A DNA stretch of 64,000 nt. It comes from Sphingomonas sp. LaA6.9 (lineage in GTDB: Bacteria; Pseudomonadota; Alphaproteobacteria; Sphingomonadales; Sphingomonadaceae). Positions 1 to 12,202 of the stretch are shown piece after piece. A program made the translations under genes and the position numbers. The DNA is taken from the NCBI RefSeq assembly GCF_022601895.1, contig NZ_JAKVIO010000012.1:26356-90355 (forward strand), read 5' to 3'. Numbering within the stretch: position 1 is the first letter of the stretch; every line of letters begins with the position of its first letter. The notes under the pieces were generated by a model. It searched no databases, was not told the DNA's origin, and saw nothing but the letters and a program-made list of their open reading frames with translations.

Positions 1-613
1 AATATTCAACCACGCGCTTGAAGTGTCCGAATGCCGGAATCCATTGATTTTCGTTCGGTGGGGCAGCCTTTGGCGACGCTCGCCATTGCTGTGGATGGCC
101 CTGGCGCATCCCTTGGGTTGTTCCACAAAGAGAGATGGAGGATCGCCGCAGCGGTGGGGGGGTGTGCGTCGGTCCTCCATCTCTGCCGAGCCGGTCAAAG
201 GGGGAGACCGGGCCGGTCCCAAAGCGGGAAGCCAGACCCGGTAGTCGCGAGGCATGACGCGATCATTGATACATGTCATCCGCAGCGAATTGAAAAGCAT
301 CGATTAAGCCGGTCCGCGCCGATAGCCCGTTCAATTGGCGCTGCAAGCGCCTGGATCGCTAACAATGGGGCGGCGCAGCCGATCCGGCGGGTGCATCGGA
401 TCGCGACCATCTCTGCGTTCGTTCATGTCCCGACATTTGCCATTTGGCGTGCCGGCCGTGTTCATTGCCGATCTGTCGTGCTGAGCCGTGCGAAGGCTCG
501 CTGACACCGTCCAGTGCGAAGCGAAATATGCCCAGATTGTTACCTAAGGTGTTACCTATGGGGGCGCTAGAGCCGGGCCCTGATCGCTATCATATTGATT
601 TTTAATTTGATTT
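1..613. other. Gene-poor left edge next to tRNA-Lys
   Basis: I find no convincing gene here. A plus-strand frame at 31-504 stays open for 157 codons, but it has arginine/alanine-rich shadow-like composition and no recognisable domain. The stretch holds a perfect 12-bp inverted repeat (131-142 against 173-184, loop 30 nt) that could form a hairpin. It also holds two copies of GTTACCTA near 540-560, close to the 3' end of the tRNA-Lys gene. A tRNA 3' end is a common integration site, so this could be the scar or edge of an integrated element, but no integrase is visible. Confidence 0.4.
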
Positions 614-689
614 TGGTGAGCCGTGCTGGATTCGAACCAGCGACCTACTGATTAAAAGTCAGTTGCTCTACCGACTGAGCTAACGGCCC
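614..689 (-). tRNA. tRNA-Lys (anticodon TTT)
   Basis: The minus strand reads as a 76-nt cloverleaf. The 7-bp acceptor stem begins GGGCCGT and closes with ACGGCTC, with one G-T pair. The D-arm contains AGCTCAGTCGGTAGAG, the anticodon loop is CTTTTAA with anticodon TTT, and the T-arm contains GGTTCGAATCC. The discriminator is A, and CCA is encoded at 616-614. Its first ten bases overlap the stop codon and last codons of the upstream folK gene on the same strand, so tRNA processing would cut the end of any read-through folK mRNA. Confidence 0.97.
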
Positions 690-1216
690 TCACCAAGGCG
701 GTTTTCCCTAGGAGGGCGGGGGCGCCCGGTCAACGGGGTTCTGCGTTCAAGGCGATAAAGATGGTGGAGAATGCTGCGGTTGGCGAGGGGGTCGCGCCAG
801 TCGGGGGCGATGTCGGCGAGCGGGCGGAGCACGAAGGTGCGGTCGCGGAAATGGCGGTGGGGAATGCCCAGCGCGGGTGACGCCCAGATACCGCCCGACC
901 ACAGGATGATGTCGAGGTCGAGCGCGCGCGCCGCCCAGCGTTGCGCGGGGCGGCGGCCGAAGGTGCGTTCGATCCGCTTGAGCCTTGCCAGCAGCGCGGG
1001 GGGCGTGTCGTCGCATTCGATGATCGCGGCGGCGTTGGCGTAGCGGCGGCGCGACGGGCCGATCGGCGCGGTTTCGATCGTCGGCGAAATGGCGCGCAGC
1101 ACGATGCCTTCGGCCTTGATCGCCGCGAGTGCGGCCGCGATCACGTGACGTGGCGCGCCATGGCGACCATGACGCTTGTTGGAACCGAGCGCGATCGCAT
1201 AGGTTGAAACCGGCAT
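680..1216 (-). CDS. folK: 2-amino-4-hydroxy-6-hydroxymethyldihydropteridine pyrophosphokinase
   Basis: HPPK transfers pyrophosphate from ATP to 6-hydroxymethyl-7,8-dihydropterin in cytosolic folate synthesis. The 178-residue product has the N-terminal ALGSN motif (9-13), the ETAPIGP segment near 48-54, the RALDLDI metal-binding motif (97-103), and the conserved C-terminal PHxxxxxRxFVLxPLxDIAPDW block (119-140). The last 30 or so residues are an arginine/proline-rich tail. The stop codon falls inside the 5' end of tRNA-Lys. No folP or folB lies next to it. It is divergent from the uracil-DNA glycosylase gene, with only 23 bp between the starts. Identification is secure. Confidence 0.95.
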   Translation of the reverse strand: MPVSTYAIALGSNKRHGRHGAPRHVIAAALAAIKAEGIVLRAISPTIETAPIGPSRRRYANAAAIIECDDTPPALLARLKRIERTFGRRPAQRWAARALDLDIILWSGGIWASPALGIPHRHFRDRTFVLRPLADIAPDWRDPLANRSILHHLYRLERRTPLTGRPRPPRENRLGEGR

Positions 1217-1239
1217 GACCAGCCGCCTATCCCCTTGGC

Positions 1240-1917
1240 ATGTTCATTGAAAGCCCCATCCCGCAAAGCGAACCGCCGCATGACTGCCCGCTGTGCCCGC
1301 GGCTTGTGGCGTTGCGCGAGATGCTCCGCGCCGAGCACCCCGACTGGTGGAATGCGCCGATCCCCGCATTTGGCGATCCCGACGCCTGGCTTGCGGTCGT
1401 CGGGCTGGCGCCGGGCAGGCAGGGCGCCAACCGGACGAGCAGGCCGTTCACGGGCGACTATGCGGGTGACCTGCTGTTTGCGACATTCGACAGGTTCGGA
1501 CTGCTCGAGGGGCGTTACGAGGCGCGGGTGGACGACGGGGTCCGCCTGAGGGGCGCGATCATCGTCAATGCGGTCAAATGCCTGCCGCCCGAGAACAAGC
1601 CGACGCCCGAGGAGATCCGGACGTGCCGCCCCTTTCTGGAGCGGACGCGCGCATCGTTGCCTCAGGCGCGCGTATTCATTGCACTGGGACAGATCGCGCA
1701 CCAGTCGACGGTGAAGGTGCTGGGTGGGCGCCTGCCCAAAGCGCGGTTCGCGCATCTCGCCGAACACCGCATGCCCGGCGGCGAGGTGGTGATCGATAGC
1801 TATCACTGCTCGCGGTACAACACGAATACGGGGCGCCTGACGCCCGCGATGTTCGAGGCGGTGTTCGCGCGCGCGCTCGAACTCAGACGTCTTGATAGGA
1901 ATATCCTTACGCGTTGA
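1240..1917 (+). CDS. Family 5 (UdgB-type) uracil-DNA glycosylase
   Basis: This enzyme excises uracil, and in family 5 often other deaminated bases, from DNA. The 225-residue protein has the family 5 motif GLAPGRQGANRT at 55-66, which lacks the catalytic acid of families 1 and 4, and the late motif HCSRYNTNTGR at 189-199. Four cysteines (C16, C19, C114, C129) are placed to bind the [4Fe-4S] cluster typical of families 4 and 5. The usual HPS in the late motif is HCS here, a mild deviation. Its start is divergent from folK. I place it in family 5 rather than 4 because of the NTNTGR block. Confidence 0.9.
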   Translation: MFIESPIPQSEPPHDCPLCPRLVALREMLRAEHPDWWNAPIPAFGDPDAWLAVVGLAPGRQGANRTSRPFTGDYAGDLLFATFDRFGLLEGRYEARVDDGVRLRGAIIVNAVKCLPPENKPTPEEIRTCRPFLERTRASLPQARVFIALGQIAHQSTVKVLGGRLPKARFAHLAEHRMPGGEVVIDSYHCSRYNTNTGRLTPAMFEAVFARALELRRLDRNILTR

Positions 1918-1973
1918 AGCGCGGTTTTTGGCCATTAGATCGACATATATAGGAATTTACCTATCTGCGCCCG

Positions 1974-2822
1974 TCACACATCTTCGGCCAGTCGGCCATA
2001 GAGATCGGGGCGACGATCGCGGAAGAAGCCCATGCCCGCGCGATGCTTGCGGACCCGATCGAGATCGAGCGTGGCGACGATCGCGCCCGTTTCCTCGCGG
2101 CCGAAGTTCGCCTGATAATCCCCCCATTCGTCGGCGATGAAGCTGTGGCCGTAGAAGACCTGGCCATTCTCGTTGCCGATGCGGTTGGCGGCGATGACGG
2201 GGACGACGTTGGAGACGCTGTGCCCGACCATCGCGCGCTGCCACATGCGGCTGGTGTCGAGCTCGGGATCATAGGGCTCCGACCCGATCGCGGTGGGATA
2301 GAAGAGCAGTTCCGCCCCCATCAGCATCATCGCGCGCGCGCATTCGGGATACCACTGGTCCCAGCAGACCCCGACGCCGATCGTGCCGTAGCGCGTCTTC
2401 CACACCTTGAAGCCGGTATTGCCGGGGCGGAAATAGAATTTCTCCTCATAACCCGGACCATCGGGAATGTGGCTCTTGCGATAGACGCCCATGACCGCGC
2501 CGGCATCGTCGATCATCGCGAGGCTGTTGTAATGATGCGGCCCGTCCTGCTCGAAGAAGCTGGTCGGGATATAGACCGAAAGCTCGGCGGCGAGCTTCTG
2601 CATCGCCAGCACCGCGGGATGCTCGGACGTCGGCCGCGCGCGTGCGAACAGCGCCTCATCCTCGACCTGGCAGAAATAGGGGCCCTCGAAGAGTTCCGGA
2701 GGCAGGATGATCTTTGCGCCGCGCGCCGCGGCGTCGCGGACCAGATCCGAGACCGCGGCGATATTGGCGTCGATGTCGTCGGTCAGCGCGAGCTGCAATG
2801 CGGCGACGGTGATCTCGGTCAT
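1974..2822 (-). CDS. aguB: N-carbamoylputrescine amidase
   Basis: This nitrilase-superfamily enzyme hydrolyses N-carbamoylputrescine to putrescine, CO2 and ammonia, the last step of the agmatine route to polyamines. The 282-residue product shows the Glu-Lys-Cys triad: E43 in PPELFEG, K116 in YRKSHIP and C153 in GVCWDQWYPE. I chose the ATG at 2822 because the nitrilase fold begins there (MTEITVAALQ) and the upstream in-frame extension is composition noise. The partner gene aguA is at 9239-10219 on the same strand, separated by the TonB receptor and katG. The AguB assignment over other nitrilases rests on the whole-protein pattern and the presence of aguA nearby. Confidence 0.93.
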   Translation of the reverse strand: MTEITVAALQLALTDDIDANIAAVSDLVRDAAARGAKIILPPELFEGPYFCQVEDEALFARARPTSEHPAVLAMQKLAAELSVYIPTSFFEQDGPHHYNSLAMIDDAGAVMGVYRKSHIPDGPGYEEKFYFRPGNTGFKVWKTRYGTIGVGVCWDQWYPECARAMMLMGAELLFYPTAIGSEPYDPELDTSRMWQRAMVGHSVSNVVPVIAANRIGNENGQVFYGHSFIADEWGDYQANFGREETGAIVATLDLDRVRKHRAGMGFFRDRRPDLYGRLAEDV

Positions 2823-3128
2823 CGGACAAACCTCTTCAAATGCGATGCGCGCGACATAGAGACGCGCCGCCGCCGGGCCAAGGGGCACGGACCGGAGCAC
2901 GGCTTAAAACCGCTGCGCAGCGGGCCTTAGCTTCACTTAGCTTCACAGATTTCTCACAAACGCGCATCCCGACCGGGCTTCCGTTCCGCACGCCGGATGC
3001 GCGTCCGCGGCAGAACGTACAGGGAACGGGCGGTGTAGGAAAGGGGAGGTGACGCCGCGTTCGGCTTGGGTCGAGTGACTCAAGCCGAACGCAGGGTCTT
3101 GACTCGCAGCGCCTGGCTGCGCCCTGCC
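2823..3128. other. aguB upstream region with tandem repeat and hairpin
   Basis: No gene is apparent in these 306 bases. Two tandem copies of CTTAGCTTCA lie at about 2928-2947, in the likely promoter region of aguB. A perfect 10-bp inverted repeat (3059-3068 and 3081-3090, 12-nt loop) lies just past the TonB-receptor stop codon. Confidence 0.5.
3059..3090 (-). terminator. Hairpin downstream of TonB receptor gene
   Basis: GTTCGGCTTG and its exact complement are separated by 12 nt, about 40 nt after the receptor stop codon. There is no clear T-run, so it is either a weak terminator or an mRNA 3' stabilising structure. Confidence 0.45.
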
Positions 3129-5951
3129 TTACATCTTGAACGTCGCCTTGGCGTACAGATAACGGCCATTGAGATCATAGGTTGTCGGGTCGAAATTGTT
3201 GATGTCGCAGGTCACGCATCCGGGCGCCGTGGTGTTGAAGATATTGTTCACGCCCAGCGCAAAGCCGAAATCCTTGTCCTCGCCGACCGTCAGGCGGAAC
3301 TGCACATCGGTGTAGAAGCGGTCCTTCATGACGTTGCCGCCCGCTTCGTCCAGCTCGGAAACATAACGGCCGGTCAAGGTCATGCCGAAGTCGTCCTTGT
3401 CCCAATCGATAATCCCGATGGACTTCCATTCGGGGAAGCCCTGTGACGGACTGCCCTGTTCGGTCCCTTCGCGGCTGATGACCTGTGTGCCGCCCGCCGT
3501 GGGTACGATCACGTCATAGTTGAACAGGAAGGTGTTGTTCCAGGTGAAGCCGAACCGCCCGGCACCCGTCTCCCCCGTGCGATAGGTCAGATTGACATCG
3601 AGCCCGTCGGTGTTGATGCCCGCGATGTTCTGGAGCAGGCCAACGACCTGAGTGAGCTGTCCGGCGCCGGCGCGCGTCACGAGCGCACAGGCCGTCGGAT
3701 CATTGCTCACCATGCAGTTGGTGACCGTGACCTCCGCGTCGATCGACTGGATCGCGCCCCTGACCTTGATGTCGTAATAATTGGCCTCGATCGAAAAGCC
3801 GGGGAAGTAGGAGGGGCTGTAAACTCCCCCAAAGATCCAGCTTTCCGACGTTTCGGGATCGAGATCGTCATTGCCACCGACCAGGACCGAGATTTGCGGG
3901 TTGGCCTGTTGATAGCTTCCATTCGCCGGAACACCGGCGGCAACACAGTTCGCGCGCACGGTGGCGTCATTCTGGAAGCGGAGCGGGGCGGTATTTCCGG
4001 GATGCGACGAACAGGGATCGTCAAGCTGCTGGTCGAAGCGCGACTGCGTTCCGAAAAGCTCGCCGATCGAGGGGGCGCGGAAACCCTCGGCATAGGAAGC
4101 GCGCAGGCGCAGATCGTCGATCGGTTTCCAGTTGACCCCGCCCTTGAACGTCCATGTCGAACCCGAGGTCGAATAGTCGGAAAAACGCACCGCCCCTGTC
4201 AGTTCGAGCAACTGGAAGAAGGATGTGTCGGCCAGAAGCGGCGCATTGAGTTCGGCATAGCCTTCCCAGACCGAATAGCTGCCGCGCGTCGGCAGCGCCG
4301 GAATATCCGAGCTGAATCCTGCCGCGACGATCGGGTCAGGATCGAACCTGCCGCTGAGGTCGCGATATTCGACGCCCGCGGCAATACCGAGATCTCCGCC
4401 CGGCAGCGTGAAGAGACTGCCGGTAATATTGCCCGTGAAATCCCACAGCTCGTTCTCGCTGCTGTCATGTTGTTCGAAGGTGACGAAATCCATCATCGCC
4501 TGGGTGATCGATCCGGCGCCCCCGAACAGGTTGAAGGGGACGCAGGGATTGGTGCAGTTCGCGATCGGACCGAGCGCCTGACGCAGAAGGTTCGAGTTTA
4601 TGTTCCCGAACATCGTCTGCTTGGCCTTGTTCTTGCCATAGGCGGCGTTCACGTCCCAATACCAGTTGCCTTCGCCGACGGCGAAATCGCCATCGAGCGT
4701 GGCAACGCCGTAAAAGGTGTCGACGGTCTGGTTGAACCGACGCGGCCCGCCTTCGACGAACCGCCGGTAGATCAGATCGGTGTTGGACGCATCGAGCGTG
4801 ACGCCGAAGGGGTTGAACGGATTGGTGGCGTGGACCGTGGTCGCGTCGAGTACCGGGGTGAGGCCGGCGGCCTGACCGATGCCGAATGGCAGGGGAGCCG
4901 CTTGATTCTTGGACTTGCGCTGATTCCAGATCAGCTTGGTGGAAAAGTTGACCGCGTCCGAAATTTCGTAGCGGAGATTCCCGAACACGCCGTACCGCTC
5001 GACCGGGATCTGCAGATAGTTATATGGCCCGAAATTGAACCGATCATCAGGGCTGACGAAGGCGCGAAAATCGCCTGGCGTCGAGACTCGATTGAGGACC
5101 GGCGCACTGAGCGTCAGATCCTGCCCGAATACCTGATATCGGCCATTGGGCAGGAAACCCGAGCAGCCGCCGTCGGCGCAGGTGTCCGAATAAGGGGCGG
5201 GGAAGCGCGAGATATCCCGTGCGCCGGCCGACACGCCTTCCTGCTTCACATAGTTGCCGCCGATGACGATCTTCAGCGGGCCGTCACCGCCATTGCCCCA
5301 GCTCAGCTGGTAGTTCTGGGTGGCGCCATCGCCACGGTCATAGAGACCGATCTGGGCCGCGGCCATCAGGCCTTCCTGCTGCTTCTTCGTGATGATGTTG
5401 ACGACGCCCGCGATCGCGTCGGAACCGTAGATCGACGAGGCGCCGTCCTGCAGCACCTCGACGCGCTCGATTGCGCTTTCGGGAATCGAATTGAGGTCGG
5501 TCGAGCCGGGCACGCCGCTCGCCGAGGCGCCGTTCACATAGCGAATGCCGTCGACGAGCACGAGAACGCGCCGCGATCCGAGATAGCGCAGGTCGATCTC
5601 GGCCGAACCCGCGCCCACGCCACCGCCATCGGGCGGATTGCCGAGATTGCCGCTGTTGTTGAACTTGCCATTGAGGCCGCCACCCGAGCTTGGAAGGCGC
5701 TGGAGAACGTCGTTGACCGAGTTGAGGCCGGTCTTGGCGATGTCTTGCTGATCGACAAAGACGATCGGTGCATCCTGTTCGAGCGGGCTGCGGCGGATGC
5801 GCGAGCCTGTGACGATGATATCTTCCCCGGACGTCGCGGAGCCCTGATCGTCGGCGGGCACGTTCGACTGCGCCAGGGCCGGCGCGGCGACACCCGCGGC
5901 GAGAGCGAAGGAGGCGCAAGAGATCCAGAGATGTTGAGGTAGTTTCGACAT
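3129..5951 (-). CDS. TonB-dependent outer membrane receptor
   Basis: This is a 940-residue outer-membrane active transporter powered by TonB-ExbBD. The ATG at 5951 precedes a clear signal peptide ending APALAQ (near residue 28); the longer upstream frame is not needed. The plug domain begins with the TonB-box-like [11 protein letters not shown] and contains [41 protein letters not shown] long beta-barrel follows, ending in [10 protein letters not shown] with a terminal hydrophobic/aromatic pattern. The absence of a siderophore-synthesis or iron gene next to it leaves the substrate unknown. Sphingomonads carry many such receptors for peptides, glycans or aromatics, and the nearby secreted peptidases make peptides one possibility. 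Confidence 0.95.
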   Translation of the reverse strand: MSKLPQHLWISCASFALAAGVAAPALAQSNVPADDQGSATSGEDIIVTGSRIRRSPLEQDAPIVFVDQQDIAKTGLNSVNDVLQRLPSSGGGLNGKFNNSGNLGNPPDGGGVGAGSAEIDLRYLGSRRVLVLVDGIRYVNGASASGVPGSTDLNSIPESAIERVEVLQDGASSIYGSDAIAGVVNIITKKQQEGLMAAAQIGLYDRGDGATQNYQLSWGNGGDGPLKIVIGGNYVKQEGVSAGARDISRFPAPYSDTCADGGCSGFLPNGRYQVFGQDLTLSAPVLNRVSTPGDFRAFVSPDDRFNFGPYNYLQIPVERYGVFGNLRYEISDAVNFSTKLIWNQRKSKNQAAPLPFGIGQAAGLTPVLDATTVHATNPFNPFGVTLDASNTDLIYRRFVEGGPRRFNQTVDTFYGVATLDGDFAVGEGNWYWDVNAAYGKNKAKQTMFGNINSNLLRQALGPIANCTNPCVPFNLFGGAGSITQAMMDFVTFEQHDSSENELWDFTGNITGSLFTLPGGDLGIAAGVEYRDLSGRFDPDPIVAAGFSSDIPALPTRGSYSVWEGYAELNAPLLADTSFFQLLELTGAVRFSDYSTSGSTWTFKGGVNWKPIDDLRLRASYAEGFRAPSIGELFGTQSRFDQQLDDPCSSHPGNTAPLRFQNDATVRANCVAAGVPANGSYQQANPQISVLVGGNDDLDPETSESWIFGGVYSPSYFPGFSIEANYYDIKVRGAIQSIDAEVTVTNCMVSNDPTACALVTRAGAGQLTQVVGLLQNIAGINTDGLDVNLTYRTGETGAGRFGFTWNNTFLFNYDVIVPTAGGTQVISREGTEQGSPSQGFPEWKSIGIIDWDKDDFGMTLTGRYVSELDEAGGNVMKDRFYTDVQFRLTVGEDKDFGFALGVNNIFNTTAPGCVTCDINNFDPTTYDLNGRYLYAKATFKM

Positions 5952-6166
5952 GGCTTTCCCCTGACAAAACATGCGGCCCGGGATCGCAATGTCGCGTCTC
6001 GGCGCCATTGATCAAAAGTAAAGCATAGCCCAATGGCCCAGGCTAACTGGAAACCGTTTGGGCTGACATTTTCTCTGAACTTGTTGCATCGACGCTACAG
6101 GTCGATTTTTCTGCGTCGGATCATCGGGGCCGGCAAGTTGAGCCGCGGCACAACATGCCGGGCGAT

Positions 6167-9179
<3,013 letters not shown>

Positions 9180-9200
9180 CTCCGGGCCTGATCCATATGG

Positions 9201-9230
9201 ACGAGGCCCCGGTCGGTGCCGGGGCCTCGT
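9201..9230. terminator. Bidirectional terminator between katG and aguA
   Basis: A perfect 12-bp GC-rich stem (9201-9212 and 9219-9230) with a 6-nt loop lies between the convergent katG and aguA stop codons. The T-run is short. Confidence 0.75.
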
Positions 9231-9238
9231 TCGGCGGA

Positions 9239-10219
9239 TCAGTAAGGCAGCTGCTGGCTGATGCAGTGGAAGCTGCCGCCCCCGACAAGGATATGGTCGG
9301 CGCGCAAACCCACGGCCTTGCGACCGGGAAACAGCGCCTGGATCGCGGCGACCGCGGCATCGTCATTGGGCGCGCCATAGACGGGCACGACCACCGTGGC
9401 GTTGCCGATATAGAAGTTCATGTAGCTCGCCGGGATCACCTCGCCGCCACGGACGACACGGCCGGGCGAGGGGAGGGCGACGACCTCGACCCCCATCGCT
9501 TCTGCGCGCGCCTTTGCATCGGCATAGATGGCGGCATTGGGATCGTCTTCGCCCTCGGGCATCGGAAGCGCGAGGCGGTTCTCGCCGACGAAGCGCGCGA
9601 GATTGTCGACATGGCCGTCGGTATGGTCGTTGAGCAGTCCATCGCCGAGCCAGAGGATGCGATCGAAGCCAAGATCGGCCTTCAATCGCGCCTCGATCTG
9701 GTCGCGGGACAGATCGGGATTGCGGTTGGCGTTGAGTACGCATTGCTCGGTGGTGACGACGAGGCCCGTGCCGTCGGCGTCGATCGCGCCGCCCTCGAAG
9801 ATCCAGTCGCAGCGCGTGGCCTTGAGGCCGATCGTCGCGGCGAGGCGCGCGCCGATATCCTCGTCGCCGGGCATTTCATATTTGCCGCCCCAGCCGTTGA
9901 AGCCGAAGTCGCGTGCTTCACGGGCTGAGCCGGTGCCGACGATGATCGGGCCGGTGTCGCGCAGCCAGATGTCGCCGAAACGGTGTTCCTCGACGATCAC
10001 GCCGGGGGCTGCGAGCGCGCGCGCGGCTTCTGCCGAGACGGCATCGGCGGCGACCAGACAGACGTCTTCGCCCGCGCCACCGGCATGGACGGCATTGGCG
10101 AAGGCCGCCACCTCGGCGCGCGCGGCATCGAGCACGCCGGGCCATTCGACCTCATGGCTGGGAAAACCGATCCAGACGCGCTCGTGCGGCGCCCATTCGG
10201 GGGGCATTTTAAGTGTCAT
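9239..10219 (-). CDS. aguA: Agmatine deiminase
   Basis: It hydrolyses agmatine to N-carbamoylputrescine and ammonia, feeding AguB. The 326-residue protein is a member of the PPAD_DEI guanidino-modifying superfamily. Conserved segments visible are GFPSHEVEWPG near the N-terminus, FGDIWLRDTGPI, FNGWGGKY, the catalytic NDHTDGHVDNLARF block, and the C-terminal GGGSFHCISQQ with nucleophile C319. The gene is on the same strand as aguB 6.4 kb away but not in one operon with it. With both enzymes the cell can make putrescine from agmatine without agmatinase; no arginine decarboxylase gene is in the window. Confidence 0.97.
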   Translation of the reverse strand: MTLKMPPEWAPHERVWIGFPSHEVEWPGVLDAARAEVAAFANAVHAGGAGEDVCLVAADAVSAEAARALAAPGVIVEEHRFGDIWLRDTGPIIVGTGSAREARDFGFNGWGGKYEMPGDEDIGARLAATIGLKATRCDWIFEGGAIDADGTGLVVTTEQCVLNANRNPDLSRDQIEARLKADLGFDRILWLGDGLLNDHTDGHVDNLARFVGENRLALPMPEGEDDPNAAIYADAKARAEAMGVEVVALPSPGRVVRGGEVIPASYMNFYIGNATVVVPVYGAPNDDAAVAAIQALFPGRKAVGLRADHILVGGGSFHCISQQLPY

Positions 10220-10228
10220 TGAAATTCA

Positions 10229-10402
10229 CCGCTCGTCCTGAGTAGCCGTTGAGCCTGCCGAAGTGAACAGGTGCGAATTGCCCCCGGCAATCCGCAGCCA
10301 TGCCGGGGGCATGGCGGCCTGTCCACCGTATCGAAGGAGCGGCTTGGTGCGTCCTTCGATACGGGCTCTCGGCTGCGCTCGATCCCTACTCAGGATGAGC
10401 GG
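10229..10402. repeat. Dispersed palindrome, family 1, copy with internal hairpin
   Basis: The left arm begins CCGCTCGTCCTGAGTAGCCG and the right arm ends CTACTCAGGATGAGCGG, so the ends are complementary. The same arms recur at 14200, 18601-19001, 30359 and 51979. This copy also contains an inner perfect 10-bp hairpin (10280-10289 and 10301-10310). It lies between aguA and the M28 peptidase gene. Confidence 0.8.
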
Positions 10403-10414
10403 AGAATGGGAGCC

Positions 10415-12058
10415 CTATTTCCCCGCGTCGGCGAGGCTCTTGTCGCGGGTGGCGCGGAATTCGTCGCCCTTGTTCCAGTTGGGCCAGACGCTCGAATTGG
10501 CGACCTCGCGGCCCAGCGCGTAATAGAGCTGGAGATCCTGCACCGCGCCGTCCCAGTTCCAGTTGGGGTCATATTCATCCGATGCCTGGTGATAATGCTG
10601 GTCGGTGTACTCGGCGGCGATCTTCATGCCCTGCGCCTTGCCGCCCGCGACGAGATCGTCGCCGCTGCCCGCGTTGAACATCGGCACGCCGAGCTTGGCG
10701 AGGCTGAAATGGTCCGAACGGTAGTAAAAGCCCTTTTCGGGCGTGGATTCGGGCGAGATATAGCGCCCCTGCGCCTTCACCGCCTTTTCGAGGATCGGGT
10801 CGAGCCCGGACTTGCCCCAGCCGACCGCGGTGACGTCCTTCGTCGGACCGAGGATGTTGAGCCCGTCCATGTTGACGCCGCTGACGGTCCTGGCGAGCGG
10901 ATAGACGGGATTTTCGGCATAATATTTGGAGCCGAGCAGCCCCGATTCCTCGGCGGTGACCGCGAGGAAGATCAGCGAGCGGTCGGCTGCGCCCGCCTTG
11001 ACGTGCGCCTCGGCCATCGCGATCAGCCCTGCGGTGCCCGTGGCGTTGTCGAGCGCGCCGTTGCAGATGTCGTCGCCCGTTTCGTCGGGCATGCAGCGGC
11101 CGAGATGATCCCAGTGCGCGGTGTAGAGGAAGGTTTCGTCGGGGCGAGCCTTGCCGGGCAGGATGCCGATGACGTTCTTCGATTTGCTGCGCTTGATCGC
11201 GTTGTCGAAGCTGACCGATGCCTTGACGCCCAGCGGCACCGCCTTGAAGCCGGGTTGCTTCGCGGCGGCGGCGAGCGCCGCGAAATCCTTGCCCGCAGAC
11301 GTGAAGAGCGCCTCAGCCGCGGGCTTCTGGATCCAGCCCACGGCCTGGCTCTGGTCCATGTGGTTGTTGACGTCGTCGGCGCCAAGCTGCGGGCCGGTCC
11401 AGCTCGAATCCACGGTCTTCCAGCCATAAGCGGCCGGTTCGGTGTCATGGACGATGATCGCGGCGGCGGCGCCCTGACGCGCGGCTTCCTCGTATTTGTA
11501 GGTCCAGCGGCCATAATAGGTCATGGCGCGGCCGTTGAAGGTGCCGCCGACATCGGGCTTCTGCCAGTCGGGATCGTTGATGAGGATGATGACGGTCTTG
11601 CCCTTCACATCGACGCCCGCATAGTCGTTCCAGCCGCGCTCGGGCGCGTTGACGCCATAGCCGACGAAGACGACGTCGCTGTTGCTGATCGCGATATTGG
11701 GGACGACGCGGTAGGTGCCGATCACCATGTCCTTGTGCAGATCGAAGGCGAGCGGCGTCTTGCCGCCGGTGAAGCTGAGTGGCGAGACATTGCTGTTGGT
11801 GATCTCGACCAGCGGTACGTCCTGATACCAGCTCCCGTTATTGCCGGGCTTGAGGCCGGCCTTTGCGAAGCGTTCGGCGATCAGCGCGACGGTCTTGTCC
11901 TCGGCGGGCGTCGTCGGCGCACGGCCTTCAAAGGCGTCGGACGAAAGCGTCTCTGTGACGGATTTCAGGGTGTCGAGCGAAATGGCGCCCGACTGGGCCT
12001 GTGCGCTGACGGCAGCAAGGGCGAGCGGGGCGGCGGCAAGCAACAGTATCGAACGCAT
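10415..12058 (-). CDS. Secreted M28 family metallopeptidase
   Basis: This is a 547-residue zinc aminopeptidase-like enzyme exported by the Sec system. The ATG at 12058 starts a signal peptide (MRSILLLAAAPLALAAVSAQAQ); the frame stays open far upstream only as a shadow of the neighbouring gene. A PA-like insert occupies roughly 130-300. The M28 metal-ligand regions are visible: TAHWDHLG, GALDNATGTAG, AVTAEESGLLGSKYY, VNMDG and the late RSDHFSLAKLG. It is divergent from the first S9 peptidase, with 144 bp between the starts, so the three secreted peptidase genes may share regulation. The natural substrate cannot be read from the sequence; release of N-terminal amino acids from peptides is likely. 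Confidence 0.93.
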   Translation of the reverse strand: MRSILLLAAAPLALAAVSAQAQSGAISLDTLKSVTETLSSDAFEGRAPTTPAEDKTVALIAERFAKAGLKPGNNGSWYQDVPLVEITNSNVSPLSFTGGKTPLAFDLHKDMVIGTYRVVPNIAISNSDVVFVGYGVNAPERGWNDYAGVDVKGKTVIILINDPDWQKPDVGGTFNGRAMTYYGRWTYKYEEAARQGAAAAIIVHDTEPAAYGWKTVDSSWTGPQLGADDVNNHMDQSQAVGWIQKPAAEALFTSAGKDFAALAAAAKQPGFKAVPLGVKASVSFDNAIKRSKSKNVIGILPGKARPDETFLYTAHWDHLGRCMPDETGDDICNGALDNATGTAGLIAMAEAHVKAGAADRSLIFLAVTAEESGLLGSKYYAENPVYPLARTVSGVNMDGLNILGPTKDVTAVGWGKSGLDPILEKAVKAQGRYISPESTPEKGFYYRSDHFSLAKLGVPMFNAGSGDDLVAGGKAQGMKIAAEYTDQHYHQASDEYDPNWNWDGAVQDLQLYYALGREVANSSVWPNWNKGDEFRATRDKSLADAGK

Positions 12059-12202
12059 CGGCGATGTCCTCGGAAACGCTTTGGTTGCGCGCTTCATGGC
12101 AGCGCGGCGTGGCGCGCGCAACGCCGCGCCGACCAATTCACTATTGCACGCGACCAATGTTCGCGGCAGCATCGCCAATGTATTGAAATTGGGGGGAATA
12201 GA

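Noticed and set aside
31..504. 157-codon frame at the left edge
   Set aside because: There is no domain, no ribosome-binding site and shadow-like composition. I treat the region as non-coding.
3894..5942. 682-codon plus-strand frame opposite the TonB receptor
   Set aside because: It is a shadow of an unmistakable receptor gene.
10271..12202. Open plus-strand frame of 644 codons upstream of the first S9 peptidase start
   Set aside because: It is the antisense shadow of the M28 peptidase gene. The real product starts at 12203 with a signal peptide and ribosome-binding site.
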